Shown: positions 7,960 through 14,598 of the stretch, piece after piece
Layout of the letters: each line of letters starts with the position of its first letter
How positions within the stretch are numbered: position 1 is the stretch's first letter
IMG/VR virus record: IMGVR_UViG_3300020474_000064
Coordinates: 1-31,840 of that record
Length of the DNA stretch: 31,840 nucleotides
Source: a virus
Strand: one strand, 5' to 3'
Made by a program: the position numbers and the translations under genes
Notes under the pieces: generated by a model
Database searches by the model: none
The model's input: only the letters and a program-made list of their open reading frames with translations
Told to the model about the DNA's origin: nothing

Positions 7960-7979
7960 AGTTTAGAAAAATCTAAACT
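7960..7979 (+). other. 8-bp hairpin just upstream of the capsid gene
   Basis: AGTTTAGA and TCTAAACT form a perfect stem around an AAAA loop, ending 21 nt before the capsid ATG and just before its TAGGAG ribosome site. No T-run follows. It may stabilise or delimit the capsid mRNA 5' end. Confidence 0.45.
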
Positions 7980-8000
7980 AGAAATAGGAGACAAATAAAC

Positions 8001-9260
8001 ATGTCAAATGACATTAAAGATCTTCGTGAAAAGTTAGCTTCTAAAAGAGTTGAATTAAAAGAACTCTTTGAGTCAGTTGAAGACGGTAAATATACTGCAG
8101 ACCAAAAGCAGGCTATTGCTGACAGAAACTCAGAACTCGCTGGATTAGTAGAGGAAGTAAATTTAGCTTCCGCTAAAAGTAAAAACGAAAAAGCTATGGA
8201 AGCAGATTCGCAACCAGCAGAAGCCCCTTCTTACGGAAGTGAAAAAGTTCAACCAAAATCAGTTGGTGAACAATTTGTTAACACAGCCGCTTATAAGAAC
8301 TATAAAGAAAATGGAGTTAAAGGAATTGACGCTAAAGTAGGTTTTAGCCCAAATGAATTTAAAACTTCATTAACAACCACAGGTTATCCACCTGAGGTTT
8401 TGAGAGAGCCTGGCATATTAGAGTCAGCTCTTAGAGATCCAAATGCAGTTATTGGACTATTCGACCAAATCGAATCAGACCAAAATGCTTTTGCTTATCT
8501 CGAAGAGACTACATTCACAAACAACGCAGCTGAAGCTGCTGAAGGTGCGGCTGTAGGCGAAGCTGCTCTTGCATTCACAGAACAAACAGAAGCAATCAGA
8601 AAGATTGGTGTATTTATACCTGTCACAGACGAATTGCTTTCTGATGTAAATGGAATTCAAGGGTATGTTAACTCAAGACTTCAGACCATGATGAAACTAA
8701 GATTAGACTCGCAGTTAATTTCCGGTAACGGTACTGCTCCTAACTTAGAAGGTTTATTGGATGCTGGTAAGAGCTCAGTAGGTTCTTCAGACTTCAACAG
8801 TTACAATGGTAACTTAGGAAGAATTGGAGCAATCTATAACGCAATTACTGACATCAGAGTAAACTCTTTCACAGAACCTGATGCTATTGTTATGCACCCA
8901 AGCGATTGGAATCAAATCGTAACATCCGTTGGCGCAGACTTTGCTGGAACATCTTCAGCAGGTTATGCAGAAAAGTCACCACTTTTCGTAGCCGCAGGCG
9001 GAATGGGCGCAGGACCTTCAGCTCAAATCTGGGGTGTTAAAGTAGTTCCAACCACAGCAATCGCTAACAACACAGTTCTTGTTGGTAGATTCGGTGGTGG
9101 CGAATGTGCAAATGTTGTAATGAGACAAGGTATTGACCTTGCTATCACAGATAGTCATAGCGACTTCTTTGTTAAGAATCAGCTAGCTATCAGAGCAACA
9201 ATGCGTGTTGGTTTCCCTGTTTATAGACAAGCAGGATTCCACAAATTGTTAAATATGTAA
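8001..9260 (+). CDS. Major capsid protein, HK97 fold
   Basis: This is the main shell protein. The first 60 residues are a charged, helical, coiled-coil-like segment (DLREKLASKRVELKELFE), followed by a linker rich in Ser, Pro, Ala and Glu. Together these match the delta (scaffold) domain that the upstream protease removes. The HK97-like core follows from about residue 105. It includes PPEVLREPGILESALRD (about 129-145), GVFIPVTDELLSD, the LDSQLISGNGTAPNLEGLL loop, and the C-terminal AIRATMRVGFPVYRQAGFHKLLN end typical of this family. Length (419 aa) is normal. TAGGAG lies 10 nt before the ATG. The gene is bracketed by hairpins at 7960-7979 and 9277-9309. Confidence 0.94.
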   Translation: MSNDIKDLREKLASKRVELKELFESVEDGKYTADQKQAIADRNSELAGLVEEVNLASAKSKNEKAMEADSQPAEAPSYGSEKVQPKSVGEQFVNTAAYKNYKENGVKGIDAKVGFSPNEFKTSLTTTGYPPEVLREPGILESALRDPNAVIGLFDQIESDQNAFAYLEETTFTNNAAEAAEGAAVGEAALAFTEQTEAIRKIGVFIPVTDELLSDVNGIQGYVNSRLQTMMKLRLDSQLISGNGTAPNLEGLLDAGKSSVGSSDFNSYNGNLGRIGAIYNAITDIRVNSFTEPDAIVMHPSDWNQIVTSVGADFAGTSSAGYAEKSPLFVAAGGMGAGPSAQIWGVKVVPTTAIANNTVLVGRFGGGECANVVMRQGIDLAITDSHSDFFVKNQLAIRATMRVGFPVYRQAGFHKLLNM

Positions 9261-9276
9261 TCCATATTGATTAATT

Positions 9277-9309
9277 TTTGTGAGGGGTAGTAACCCTGCC
9301 CCTTACAAA
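9277..9309 (+). terminator. 11-bp hairpin after the capsid gene
   Basis: TTTGTGAGGGG pairs with CCCCTTACAAA (one G-U) around an 11-nt loop, beginning 16 nt after the capsid stop. The G-C core is strong, but only a short T run (ATTT) follows the stem, so it could be a partial terminator or an RNA-processing or 3'-stabilising element. A TATAAT at 9319-9324 lies after it, without a clear -35. Confidence 0.5.
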
Positions 9310-9359
9310 TTTAAGTAGTATAATTAGAATTAATTAAAGATTAAAAGGAAAAAAATTTC

Positions 9360-9599
9360 ATGGCAGAATTTACAAAAGTAGAAAAGTCTATTTGGAAAAT
9401 GTCAGACGGTAGTATCTGGGAAGGTCCTATGTCTGAATTACCAAAAAGTAATGCTCAAAACATTGCAAAAGCTGGAAAAGAATATCCTACAGCCTGGTTA
9501 AAAGAACAAGGTTGGGGAAAGAAAGCTCCTGCAAAGAAAAAAGCAGCTACAAAAAAAGCACCAGAAACTAAAGCAAAAAAACCAGCTGAAGATAAGTAG
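9360..9599 (+). CDS. Small basic protein with histone H1-like tail
   Basis: 79 residues. The N-terminal half (1-52) looks folded (SIWKMSDGSIWEGPMSEL, then KEYPTAWLKEQGWG). The C-terminal 27 residues are a Lys/Ala/Pro tract (KKAPAKKKAATKKAP) like bacterial histone H1-like tails. The ATG has AAGGA at 9345-9349 with a 10-nt spacer. Sitting directly between the capsid and connector genes, it is probably a virion head protein, perhaps bound to the shell interior or to DNA. Its identity as a decoration or DNA-binding protein is inference from charge and position. Confidence 0.75.
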   Translation: MAEFTKVEKSIWKMSDGSIWEGPMSELPKSNAQNIAKAGKEYPTAWLKEQGWGKKAPAKKKAATKKAPETKAKKPAEDK

Positions 9600-9606
9600 G
9601 TCTTAA

Positions 9607-10293
9607 ATGGCACTCGCTACTTATAGTGATGTAGAAAGTGTGCTTGGTATTGACTTAAGCACAACAGACCAAACAACTTGTACGAATTTATTAATTCCTA
9701 CAATAGAAGACGCTGTAGCTAACTATCTTGGCTATAACCCAAATTATTCAGCATCAATAACAGAAAAGTTTGATGGAGACAAAACAGAAGATATATTCTT
9801 AAGGCGTTCTCCAATTATTTCAATTACTTCAGTTACCGAAGATGGTAACGCTTTGTCCGAAGGTAATACTAATGATTATGTTTCTTATCCTAGTCTTGGA
9901 CGACTCCGCAAAGTGGGTAGAGAAAAATGGTCTGCAGCTAAATTACAAAACATTACAATAGTTTATAAAGCAGGGTATTCAGACAGTGAGGGAACAGCAG
10001 AAGATGTTCCTAAAGATATGAAATATGTTGTAGCTAGAGCTTCAGGAAGACTTATAACTTCAGCACTAGCATTAGGTTCTCAACAAAGCACAGGTTCTGT
10101 AGGAACACATAGTGCAGATAGTTCTAATGATTCACAATTTCAAATGGTTAAAAATGAATCTATTGGAGATTATCAAGTTTCTTATGAATCAGTTTTAGAT
10201 CAACTTAATGCTGACCTGTTAATATCTTCAGACCTAAAAATATTAAGTAAGTACAAGAGACAATACTTCACTTCAGCAGGTATACTAGATTAA
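9607..10293 (+). CDS. Head-tail connector (adaptor) protein, gp6-like
   Basis: The N-terminal pattern ATYSDVESVLGIDL followed by LLIPTIEDAVANYLGY matches the first helices of HK97 gp6 / SPP1 gp15-type adaptors, which form the ring beneath the portal. A middle beta part with SPIISITSVTEDG and ITIVYKAGY is also typical, as is the KDMKYVVARASGRLI helix. At 228 residues it is longer than the minimal adaptor. TAGG precedes the ATG by 6 nt. Position after capsid genes agrees. Confidence 0.8.
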   Translation: MALATYSDVESVLGIDLSTTDQTTCTNLLIPTIEDAVANYLGYNPNYSASITEKFDGDKTEDIFLRRSPIISITSVTEDGNALSEGNTNDYVSYPSLGRLRKVGREKWSAAKLQNITIVYKAGYSDSEGTAEDVPKDMKYVVARASGRLITSALALGSQQSTGSVGTHSADSSNDSQFQMVKNESIGDYQVSYESVLDQLNADLLISSDLKILSKYKRQYFTSAGILD

Positions 10294-10294
10294 T

Positions 10295-10498
10295 ATGACA
10301 GAATTTAATTTCCCAGAGGGTACAAAAAGAGAAGATGCAGTTAACGAACTTATCGATGACGAGCAATTTAAAGAGATGGTTCTCAAACAATTTAATTATA
10401 TGAGAATTAAAGGAATCAATCTAGTTCAAGATGCTGACGATATGGTTAATCTTTATCTCAAAATTTGTAAAGCCTTCGAAGAAGCTTCAGACAAATAA
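10295..10498 (+). CDS. Small hypothetical protein, 67 aa
   Basis: The gene begins one base after the connector stop. There is no well-spaced ribosome site, so expression is probably by coupling; a TATACT at 10281-10286 lies 8 nt before the ATG and could alternatively start a near-leaderless message. The product is acidic and fully helical (DDEQFKEMVLKQFNYMRIKG), with no recognisable motif. It probably works in head or neck assembly, judged only by position. Confidence 0.65.
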   Translation: MTEFNFPEGTKREDAVNELIDDEQFKEMVLKQFNYMRIKGINLVQDADDMVNLYLKICKAFEEASDK

Positions 10499-10501
10499 AT
10501 C

Positions 10502-10741
10502 ATGGCTCTTTACGAGTACAAGTGTTCTAAGTGCGAACATTTGTTCGAGGTAAGGCATTCAATACACGAAGACCCAATAATCAAGTGTGAAAAGTGCAAT
10601 GCAAAATCTCAAAGACAAATATCTTCTAGAATTTATATGTTTGGAACAGTAGGAGTTGATTGGAATACAGATCCATCTAAGGTTTCAGATTCTATGAAAG
10701 ATAAAGCTAAAAAAGCAGCTAAGAAAAAAGTTCAGTTTTAA
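10502..10741 (+). CDS. FmdB-like zinc-ribbon protein
   Basis: The first 35 residues are a zinc ribbon of the FmdB / CxxC_CxxC_SSSS type: YEYKCSKCEHLFE supplies C8 and C11, and KCEKC supplies C29 and C32. Then come the typical Ser-rich end of the domain (SQRQISSRIYMFG) and a basic Lys/Ala tail. Such small zinc ribbons occur in many phage head-gene clusters; their role is unknown, despite the name 'regulatory protein'. Its TAA overlaps the stop codon of the convergent minus-strand gene (TTAA, 10738-10741), so it ends the plus-strand head module. Confidence 0.8.
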   Translation: MALYEYKCSKCEHLFEVRHSIHEDPIIKCEKCNAKSQRQISSRIYMFGTVGVDWNTDPSKVSDSMKDKAKKAAKKKVQF

Positions 10742-10893
10742 TTTTCGTATTTTTCTAAAGATTTAATCATCTTATCAGATAAAACATTTTCAGGTTCTGC
10801 AACCCAAAGTGGTTCTTTTCTTTTTTGTTTTCCGTATGTTCTAACTTCAATCCAATAAGAAAATCTATCTTTTAAGTGTTCAATTATTTTCAT
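10738..10893 (-). CDS. Small hypothetical protein, 51 aa
   Basis: The reading frame is open further upstream, but that part overlaps the methyltransferase C-terminus. The ATG at 10893 overlaps the methyltransferase end by only 14 nt and gives MKIIEHLKDRFSYWIEVRT to the end. The ribosome site is weak (GGTAG), so translation is probably coupled. The protein is basic in the middle (YGKQKRKEPLW) and I do not recognise it. It closes the minus-strand cassette, tail to tail with the zinc-ribbon gene. Confidence 0.55.
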   Translation of the reverse strand: MKIIEHLKDRFSYWIEVRTYGKQKRKEPLWVAEPENVLSDKMIKSLEKYEN

Positions 10894-12619
10894 ATCTACC
10901 ATCAAATACAAATGTTCCATACTTAAGAGAATTTGAAATACATATTCCAACAAATTCTGCACAAGCAGGTACAACTGCATTTCCTAATGCTTTTATCTTA
11001 TTAACCCTGTCAGGTTCATCTTCTATTGTTCTAGGTTCTGTTTCCCATGGTTCTATTACATAATCATCTTTATAAACATAAGGATTTTCTGCAAGATTAC
11101 CTTTAGGATTTATTCCTTCTGCAATTCTTTTTGTACTAGGCCTGCTACTTGTTACAAGAGGTGTTTGCCAATTTTGTCTTTGCCATTCAAAACTTTCTAC
11201 TGTTGTCATTTCTTTATCAAACTTTAAATCTTTTAAGAAAGGTTTTATAGCTTCCCAATCTTCTATAGTCGGATAAGAGAAACCACCTTTGTCATATCTA
11301 AACCAATGTTCGATAGTTGTTTTCTTAACATCTATATTTTCTGATAATTCTTTAACTGATGTTTGGGACCTAAGATAATCTACAAATTTCTTTTGTGTTG
11401 GTAGGTCAGGTCTTTTTAATATTTCGTGGTCTTTGTAAATTTCAAATAGTTCAGGATTTTTATGTATCTCGTCAATAGCAATTTGGTCTGCCAAAGTTAT
11501 TTGAACAGGTTGACCTGAAGCTCTTTTTGTTTTTCCTTGAAGTAATTTAGTTGCGTACTTTAAAGCATCTTCTCCTGCTTTACCATCCATAGTTGTAGGT
11601 GTTCGCCATTTTTGTGATAAATGAACTCTATCTTGTAAATTAAGACTGTGAGAATTTTTTCCATCTTTACTTAGTCTTCTACCTTTTTCATTAAGTTCCA
11701 TATTTTCGTGAAGAACTTCTTGTGTTGTAGGAGTAGGCCAATGTAAAACATCAGCATTGTATGTCCAATAGTTAGGTAGACCTAATTTTCCTGCCAACCC
11801 GACGGGAACCCCATAAGTAGAGACACCCACTTGCTGTTCAATCTTTTCCCAATAAGTTTGGGGTTTCTCTCCCCCATGTCCATTTCTAGAGTCGACCCGT
11901 GCTTCCCCGCTTTCACTGACGGAGCTTGTTTGTTCACTGGTTTCGAGGCTTGGCTCGCTCTTGGAGTTGACCATAGTTTCGGATTCTCTCTCAAGTTCCC
12001 TGTACCTTTCCTCTTGCTCTTTTTGGATTTGTCCCCACGGTAAAGAGCGTTCTCCAAAGCTTCCCCTGTTCTCGGATTCAAGTGATCTAAAGTGTTCGGA
12101 GTTTCCCACGATGAATATTCTTTCTCTAAGGTGCGGGGCATTAACCGAGGCTGCTGATACAATTTGCCATTCAACACTATACCCGCTACTGGAAAGGAAA
12201 GAAATAACTCTTCCGATTGCTCCTCCTTTGTTTCCTTCGTCGTCTTTGGCTGTGAGGAGTCCTCTGACATTTTCTGCAACAACCCATTTTGGTTTAAGAA
12301 CGCTAATGGCTCTTTCGAACTGATACCATAATATTCCTCGTTCATCTTCTTCACTCATTCCTTTCCTGTTACCTGCGTAACTGAATGACTGACAAGGGAA
12401 TCCCCCTATCAACATGTCCACAGGTTCTAGCTTACTAAAATCAACATTGTTTATATCGTCATTAATAACTTTTGATTTAGGCCATCTTTTTTGTAATACA
12501 CTTGCACAGTAAGGGTCAAATTCTACTTGCCATACTGTTTCTGCATTAAAATCTTTAAGGCCTCTTTCTATCCCTAAATCTAAACCACCAATACCAGAAA
12601 AAAGACTACCTATTTTCAT
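10880..12619 (-). CDS. DNA (cytosine-5-) methyltransferase
   Basis: This enzyme transfers methyl from S-adenosylmethionine to C5 of cytosine in a target sequence. Motif I FSGIGG is at 7-12. Motif IV GGFPCQSFS has catalytic C76. Motif VI is ENV (116-118). Motif VIII holds R165 and R167 (HLRERIFIVG). The C-terminal motif X, GNAVVP, is at 546-551. At 579 residues it is long because of an extended target-recognition region. That region contains W-x-T-P segments (WPTPTTQEV, WRTPTTMDG, WQTPLVTSS) and a helix-turn-helix-like stretch (VKELSENIDVKKTTIEHWF, about 418-437). No restriction enzyme is nearby, so it is an orphan phage enzyme, most likely protecting phage DNA from host restriction. Residues about 89-280 are encoded in DNA that also carries a second long ORF in the +1 frame (11782-12354). 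TAGGT lies 6 nt before the ATG. Confidence 0.93.
   Translation of the reverse strand: MKIGSLFSGIGGLDLGIERGLKDFNAETVWQVEFDPYCASVLQKRWPKSKVINDDINNVDFSKLEPVDMLIGGFPCQSFSYAGNRKGMSEEDERGILWYQFERAISVLKPKWVVAENVRGLLTAKDDEGNKGGAIGRVISFLSSSGYSVEWQIVSAASVNAPHLRERIFIVGNSEHFRSLESENRGSFGERSLPWGQIQKEQEERYRELERESETMVNSKSEPSLETSEQTSSVSESGEARVDSRNGHGGEKPQTYWEKIEQQVGVSTYGVPVGLAGKLGLPNYWTYNADVLHWPTPTTQEVLHENMELNEKGRRLSKDGKNSHSLNLQDRVHLSQKWRTPTTMDGKAGEDALKYATKLLQGKTKRASGQPVQITLADQIAIDEIHKNPELFEIYKDHEILKRPDLPTQKKFVDYLRSQTSVKELSENIDVKKTTIEHWFRYDKGGFSYPTIEDWEAIKPFLKDLKFDKEMTTVESFEWQRQNWQTPLVTSSRPSTKRIAEGINPKGNLAENPYVYKDDYVIEPWETEPRTIEDEPDRVNKIKALGNAVVPACAEFVGICISNSLKYGTFVFDGRYENN
11782..12354 (-). CDS. Overprinted methyltransferase-companion-like protein inside the C5 methyltransferase gene
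   Basis: A 190-codon ORF lies wholly inside the methyltransferase gene, same strand, +1 frame. It starts with GTG at 12354 (or ATG at 12345) right after an in-frame TGA; AGGAAAGGA (12367-12359) gives a ribosome site. The product has the layout of proteins that commonly accompany phage C5 methyltransferases: a variable N-terminus, then LFLSFPVAGIVLNGKLY, then SWETPNTLDHLNPRTGEAL, LWSTPRASQA, and the closing hallmark LNSKWVSLLMGFPSGW just before the stop. The GC content of the shared DNA rises to about 50% (90 of 180 bases at 11881-12060), against 27% at 12421-12480. That is expected when two frames are constrained at once. Function is unknown; a specificity or partner role for the methyltransferase is inference. 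Confidence 0.65.
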   Translation of the reverse strand: MKKMNEEYYGISSKEPLAFLNQNGLLQKMSEDSSQPKTTKETKEEQSEELFLSFPVAGIVLNGKLYQQPRLMPRTLEKEYSSWETPNTLDHLNPRTGEALENALYRGDKSKKSKRKGTGNLRENPKLWSTPRASQASKPVNKQAPSVKAGKHGSTLEMDMGERNPKLIGKRLNSKWVSLLMGFPSGWQEN

Positions 12620-12728
12620 TGATACCTAACTTGATATATATTTCTTTTAATTGTTTTTCTAATTTTTCTTTCTCATCTAAAAGTTTTAATGTTTCTTTAG
12701 GTAAGTAAGGTCCATCTTTATAAAACAT
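12606..12728 (-). CDS. Small coiled-coil protein, 40 aa, upstream of the methyltransferase
   Basis: It begins MFYKDGPYLPKETLKLL and continues as a charged heptad-like helix (DEKEKLEKQLKEIY), ending in NENR. Its stop lies 14 nt inside the methyltransferase gene, so the two are probably coupled. No ribosome site is present. Instead an extended -10 box, TGTTAATAT, ends exactly 6 nt before the ATG, the leaderless geometry also seen for terL and the neck gene at 14659. It could help the methyltransferase assemble, but nothing proves that. Confidence 0.5.
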   Translation of the reverse strand: MFYKDGPYLPKETLKLLDEKEKLEKQLKEIYIKLGINENR

Positions 12729-12734
12729 AATTAG

Positions 12735-12743
12735 ATATTAACA
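12735..12743 (-). promoter_or_regulatory. Extended -10, leaderless-type promoter of the methyltransferase unit
   Basis: Reading the minus strand, TGT then TAATAT (12740-12735) is followed by 6 nt and the ATG at 12728. The TGn extension compensates for a missing -35. It would let the methyltransferase unit be transcribed separately from the lysozyme-like gene upstream. Confidence 0.42.
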
Positions 12744-12744
12744 G

Positions 12745-13287
12745 TTACTCTTGACTTCGCCACATTCGCTCCCATTTTTCTGCATCTCCCCAACACCATT
12801 CACTTGAACTCCAATCAGTCCATCTAGTGCTTGAATATGTATCTTCAGCTAAAAGTGAAGCTGCATATATATTCCAATAAGCAGAATATTGAACAGGTTG
12901 AAATTCAAATCCTAAATTTGTCATAGCAGTTTTGTTAGAAACCCAGGGCATACCAAATCTAGTAATTACCCATTCACCCCATTCAGGAATACCATGTAAT
13001 TCAACCATCCATTTCCAAGTGTTTGGTATAAATTGCATAACTCCTGAATCATTATCTTCTGATCTGAAAGCATTTGATTTACCACGACTTTCACACCAAC
13101 CTATTCTAAATGCAGTATATAAATTTTCTTCGTCAAAGTGCATTATATAGTAATGCGTATGGTCAGCCATGTTTTTTGGAAAACTATCCATACATTGTTT
13201 AACTTCACGAATTTCTTGAATAGTGGGTTGTGTGTCGATAATGGGTTGTTGAAAACTTGCTAAGAGTAGCAAACATTCAGCTATCAT
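12745..13287 (-). CDS. Secreted lysozyme/transglycosylase-like protein
   Basis: The core has a transglycosylase SLT / lysozyme-like pattern. FRIGWCESRGKSNAF puts the probable catalytic glutamate at E66, and 14 residues later DSGVMQFIPNTWKWM (80-94) matches the G-L-M-Q-F block of that fold. A second conserved-looking part, SAYWNIYAASLLAEDT, follows, then a Trp-rich end. Such enzymes cleave peptidoglycan glycan strands. The N-terminus (MIAECLLLLASFQQP) has a short hydrophobic run that may be a signal peptide, suggesting export. AAAGGAG with a 7-nt spacer fixes the start. It may be the endolysin or an accessory wall enzyme; no holin is recognised beside it. The E-S-R-G / M-Q-F pattern resembles actinobacterial wall lytic enzymes. 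Confidence 0.7.
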   Translation of the reverse strand: MIAECLLLLASFQQPIIDTQPTIQEIREVKQCMDSFPKNMADHTHYYIMHFDEENLYTAFRIGWCESRGKSNAFRSEDNDSGVMQFIPNTWKWMVELHGIPEWGEWVITRFGMPWVSNKTAMTNLGFEFQPVQYSAYWNIYAASLLAEDTYSSTRWTDWSSSEWCWGDAEKWERMWRSQE

Positions 13288-13313
13288 CGTTAATCTCCTT
13301 TGTTCTCGATAGT

Positions 13314-13544
13314 CTAATCTATAATAAGCATTTCTGCGTCTGATATAGCTAATGATTGAGACTTACCTGCTGTCACACCGATATGTGTGTAAACAGGATT
13401 TGTCCCTACAGTTTTTACCTTGAAGACATCTGCTTCATGGCAAACTGTGTAAGGATTCCACCTTACATGTATCATATAGTCGCCTTTGTGAACAATTTTG
13501 TCCTCAAAGACAGGTGCTGTATCCACAAATGGTAATTCTACCAA
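13314..13544 (-). CDS. Small hypothetical protein, 76 aa, TTG start
   Basis: The frame is open from a TTG at 13565, but a second TTG at 13544 has AGGAAAGGA (13560-13552) 7 nt upstream, so I use it. The product is beta-rich (GDYMIHVRWNPYTVCHEADVFKV, then VYTHIGVTAG) and ends with ISDAEMLIID. No family is recognised. It is the first gene of the minus-strand cassette and is divergent from the gene at 13644; the AT-rich gap between them must hold both promoters. Confidence 0.6.
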   Translation of the reverse strand: MVELPFVDTAPVFEDKIVHKGDYMIHVRWNPYTVCHEADVFKVKTVGTNPVYTHIGVTAGKSQSLAISDAEMLIID

Positions 13545-13606
13545 TTTACAGTCCTTTCCTATCAATAATATAATTCTAGTGATATTGTTGCATTAACACA
13601 AGTTTA

Positions 13607-13615
13607 TGCTAAGAT
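13607..13615 (+). promoter_or_regulatory. Extended -10 promoter of the HTH/zinc-ribbon gene
   Basis: TGC then TAAGAT (13610-13615) lies 7 nt before an ATG at 13623 and 28 nt before the better ATG at 13644. A TTGCAT at 13588-13593, 16 bp upstream, is a poor but possible -35. Transcription from here would give a short leader carrying the AGGAG site of the 13644 start. Confidence 0.4.
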
Positions 13616-13643
13616 TTCTTATATGATAATAGAGGAGAGCAAT

Positions 13644-14579
13644 ATGAACAAGTATGAAGATAGAATAAATGATACAGAATTACCTGAATTTAGACGGCCA
13701 AATGACGAAAACAAAGTAATTCCAACGCCTTACATATTAGGAGATATAGAAGATTTAAACGAATTACCTGCTTTGTTAGGACCTAAAACATACACAAAAG
13801 CCAAACTTACAAGAGAAGAAATAGTAGAAAAAATAACATCAAATCCTAAAAAAACAAATGTTGCTTGGGGAAAAGAGTGGAACTGTTCAAGAGAAAGAGT
13901 AAGACAACTTAGAGAACAGTTTGGATTGAATAGCGTAAGAGAGTTTAATTTAGAAATATTTAATTTAGCTTTGGAAGCTATAGCAAAAGGATCTGGAATG
14001 ATTAATGCAAATACTTTTAAAAATATTCCTAACTTTAGTGTTATTAAATTTAACACTTGGCTTGAAGAAAAACCTTATCTAAAACAACAAGTCGAGCTAG
14101 TAAGAAAAGAAGCTTACGATAAAATTTATAATCCAACATCTAAACTTTGTCCTTTTTGTGACAAGACATTACCAATAGATAATTTTTATGTTTCTAAATC
14201 AGGTAGAGATAGAAGAATGAACAAATGTAATGATTGTAATATTAGAATTGTAAAACATTATTACGACAAGCGATATGTCCCCAATCCTACAGTAACAGAA
14301 AAAGTTTGTACAAGTTTAAAAGACTTAGGACCTCTTCCTGCTTCGTTTTTTCATAAATCGACAAAAGCAACTTCTGGTTTGCAATATAACTCTATAAGAT
14401 ATCAAGAGACTTATGCAAAATGGAAATCAAAATATAAAAAAATTATGAAGATAGAAGATGATAATACTAGAAACAATGAATTAAGTTTTTTAGGTAATTG
14501 GAAAGAAAAAGCTAAGAATGAAGCTAGAGAACTTATCCGTAAAGATTTGGAAGAATACAATATGCTAAACTTAGAATAA
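13644..14579 (+). CDS. DNA-binding protein with sigma-region-4-like HTH and zinc ribbon
   Basis: AGGAG (13633-13637) 6 nt ahead supports the ATG at 13644; an ATG at 13623 is also in frame. Residues about 56-92 form a helix-turn-helix (LTREEIVEKI, then WGKEWNCSRERVRQLREQFG) whose S-R-E-R-V-R-Q segment resembles the recognition helix of sigma-70 region 4. Residues 169-198 form a zinc ribbon (C169, C172, C195, C198) in a CPFCDKTLPIDNFYVSKSG context. That resembles zinc-ribbon segments beside HNH nucleases, but no HNH motif follows. The C-terminus is a basic helical region. It is probably a phage transcription regulator or DNA-processing protein. It stands alone between its own promoter and a strong terminator. 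Confidence 0.7.
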   Translation: MNKYEDRINDTELPEFRRPNDENKVIPTPYILGDIEDLNELPALLGPKTYTKAKLTREEIVEKITSNPKKTNVAWGKEWNCSRERVRQLREQFGLNSVREFNLEIFNLALEAIAKGSGMINANTFKNIPNFSVIKFNTWLEEKPYLKQQVELVRKEAYDKIYNPTSKLCPFCDKTLPIDNFYVSKSGRDRRMNKCNDCNIRIVKHYYDKRYVPNPTVTEKVCTSLKDLGPLPASFFHKSTKATSGLQYNSIRYQETYAKWKSKYKKIMKIEDDNTRNNELSFLGNWKEKAKNEARELIRKDLEEYNMLNLE

Positions 14580-14598
14580 TTGCGACCCAAAATTATCG

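Noticed and set aside
11961-12323. 120-codon plus-strand ORF opposite the methyltransferase
   Set aside because: It lies in the dual-coded, higher-GC segment where stops are rare on every frame. It has no ribosome site and no recognisable motifs, unlike the minus-strand +1 ORF in the same place.
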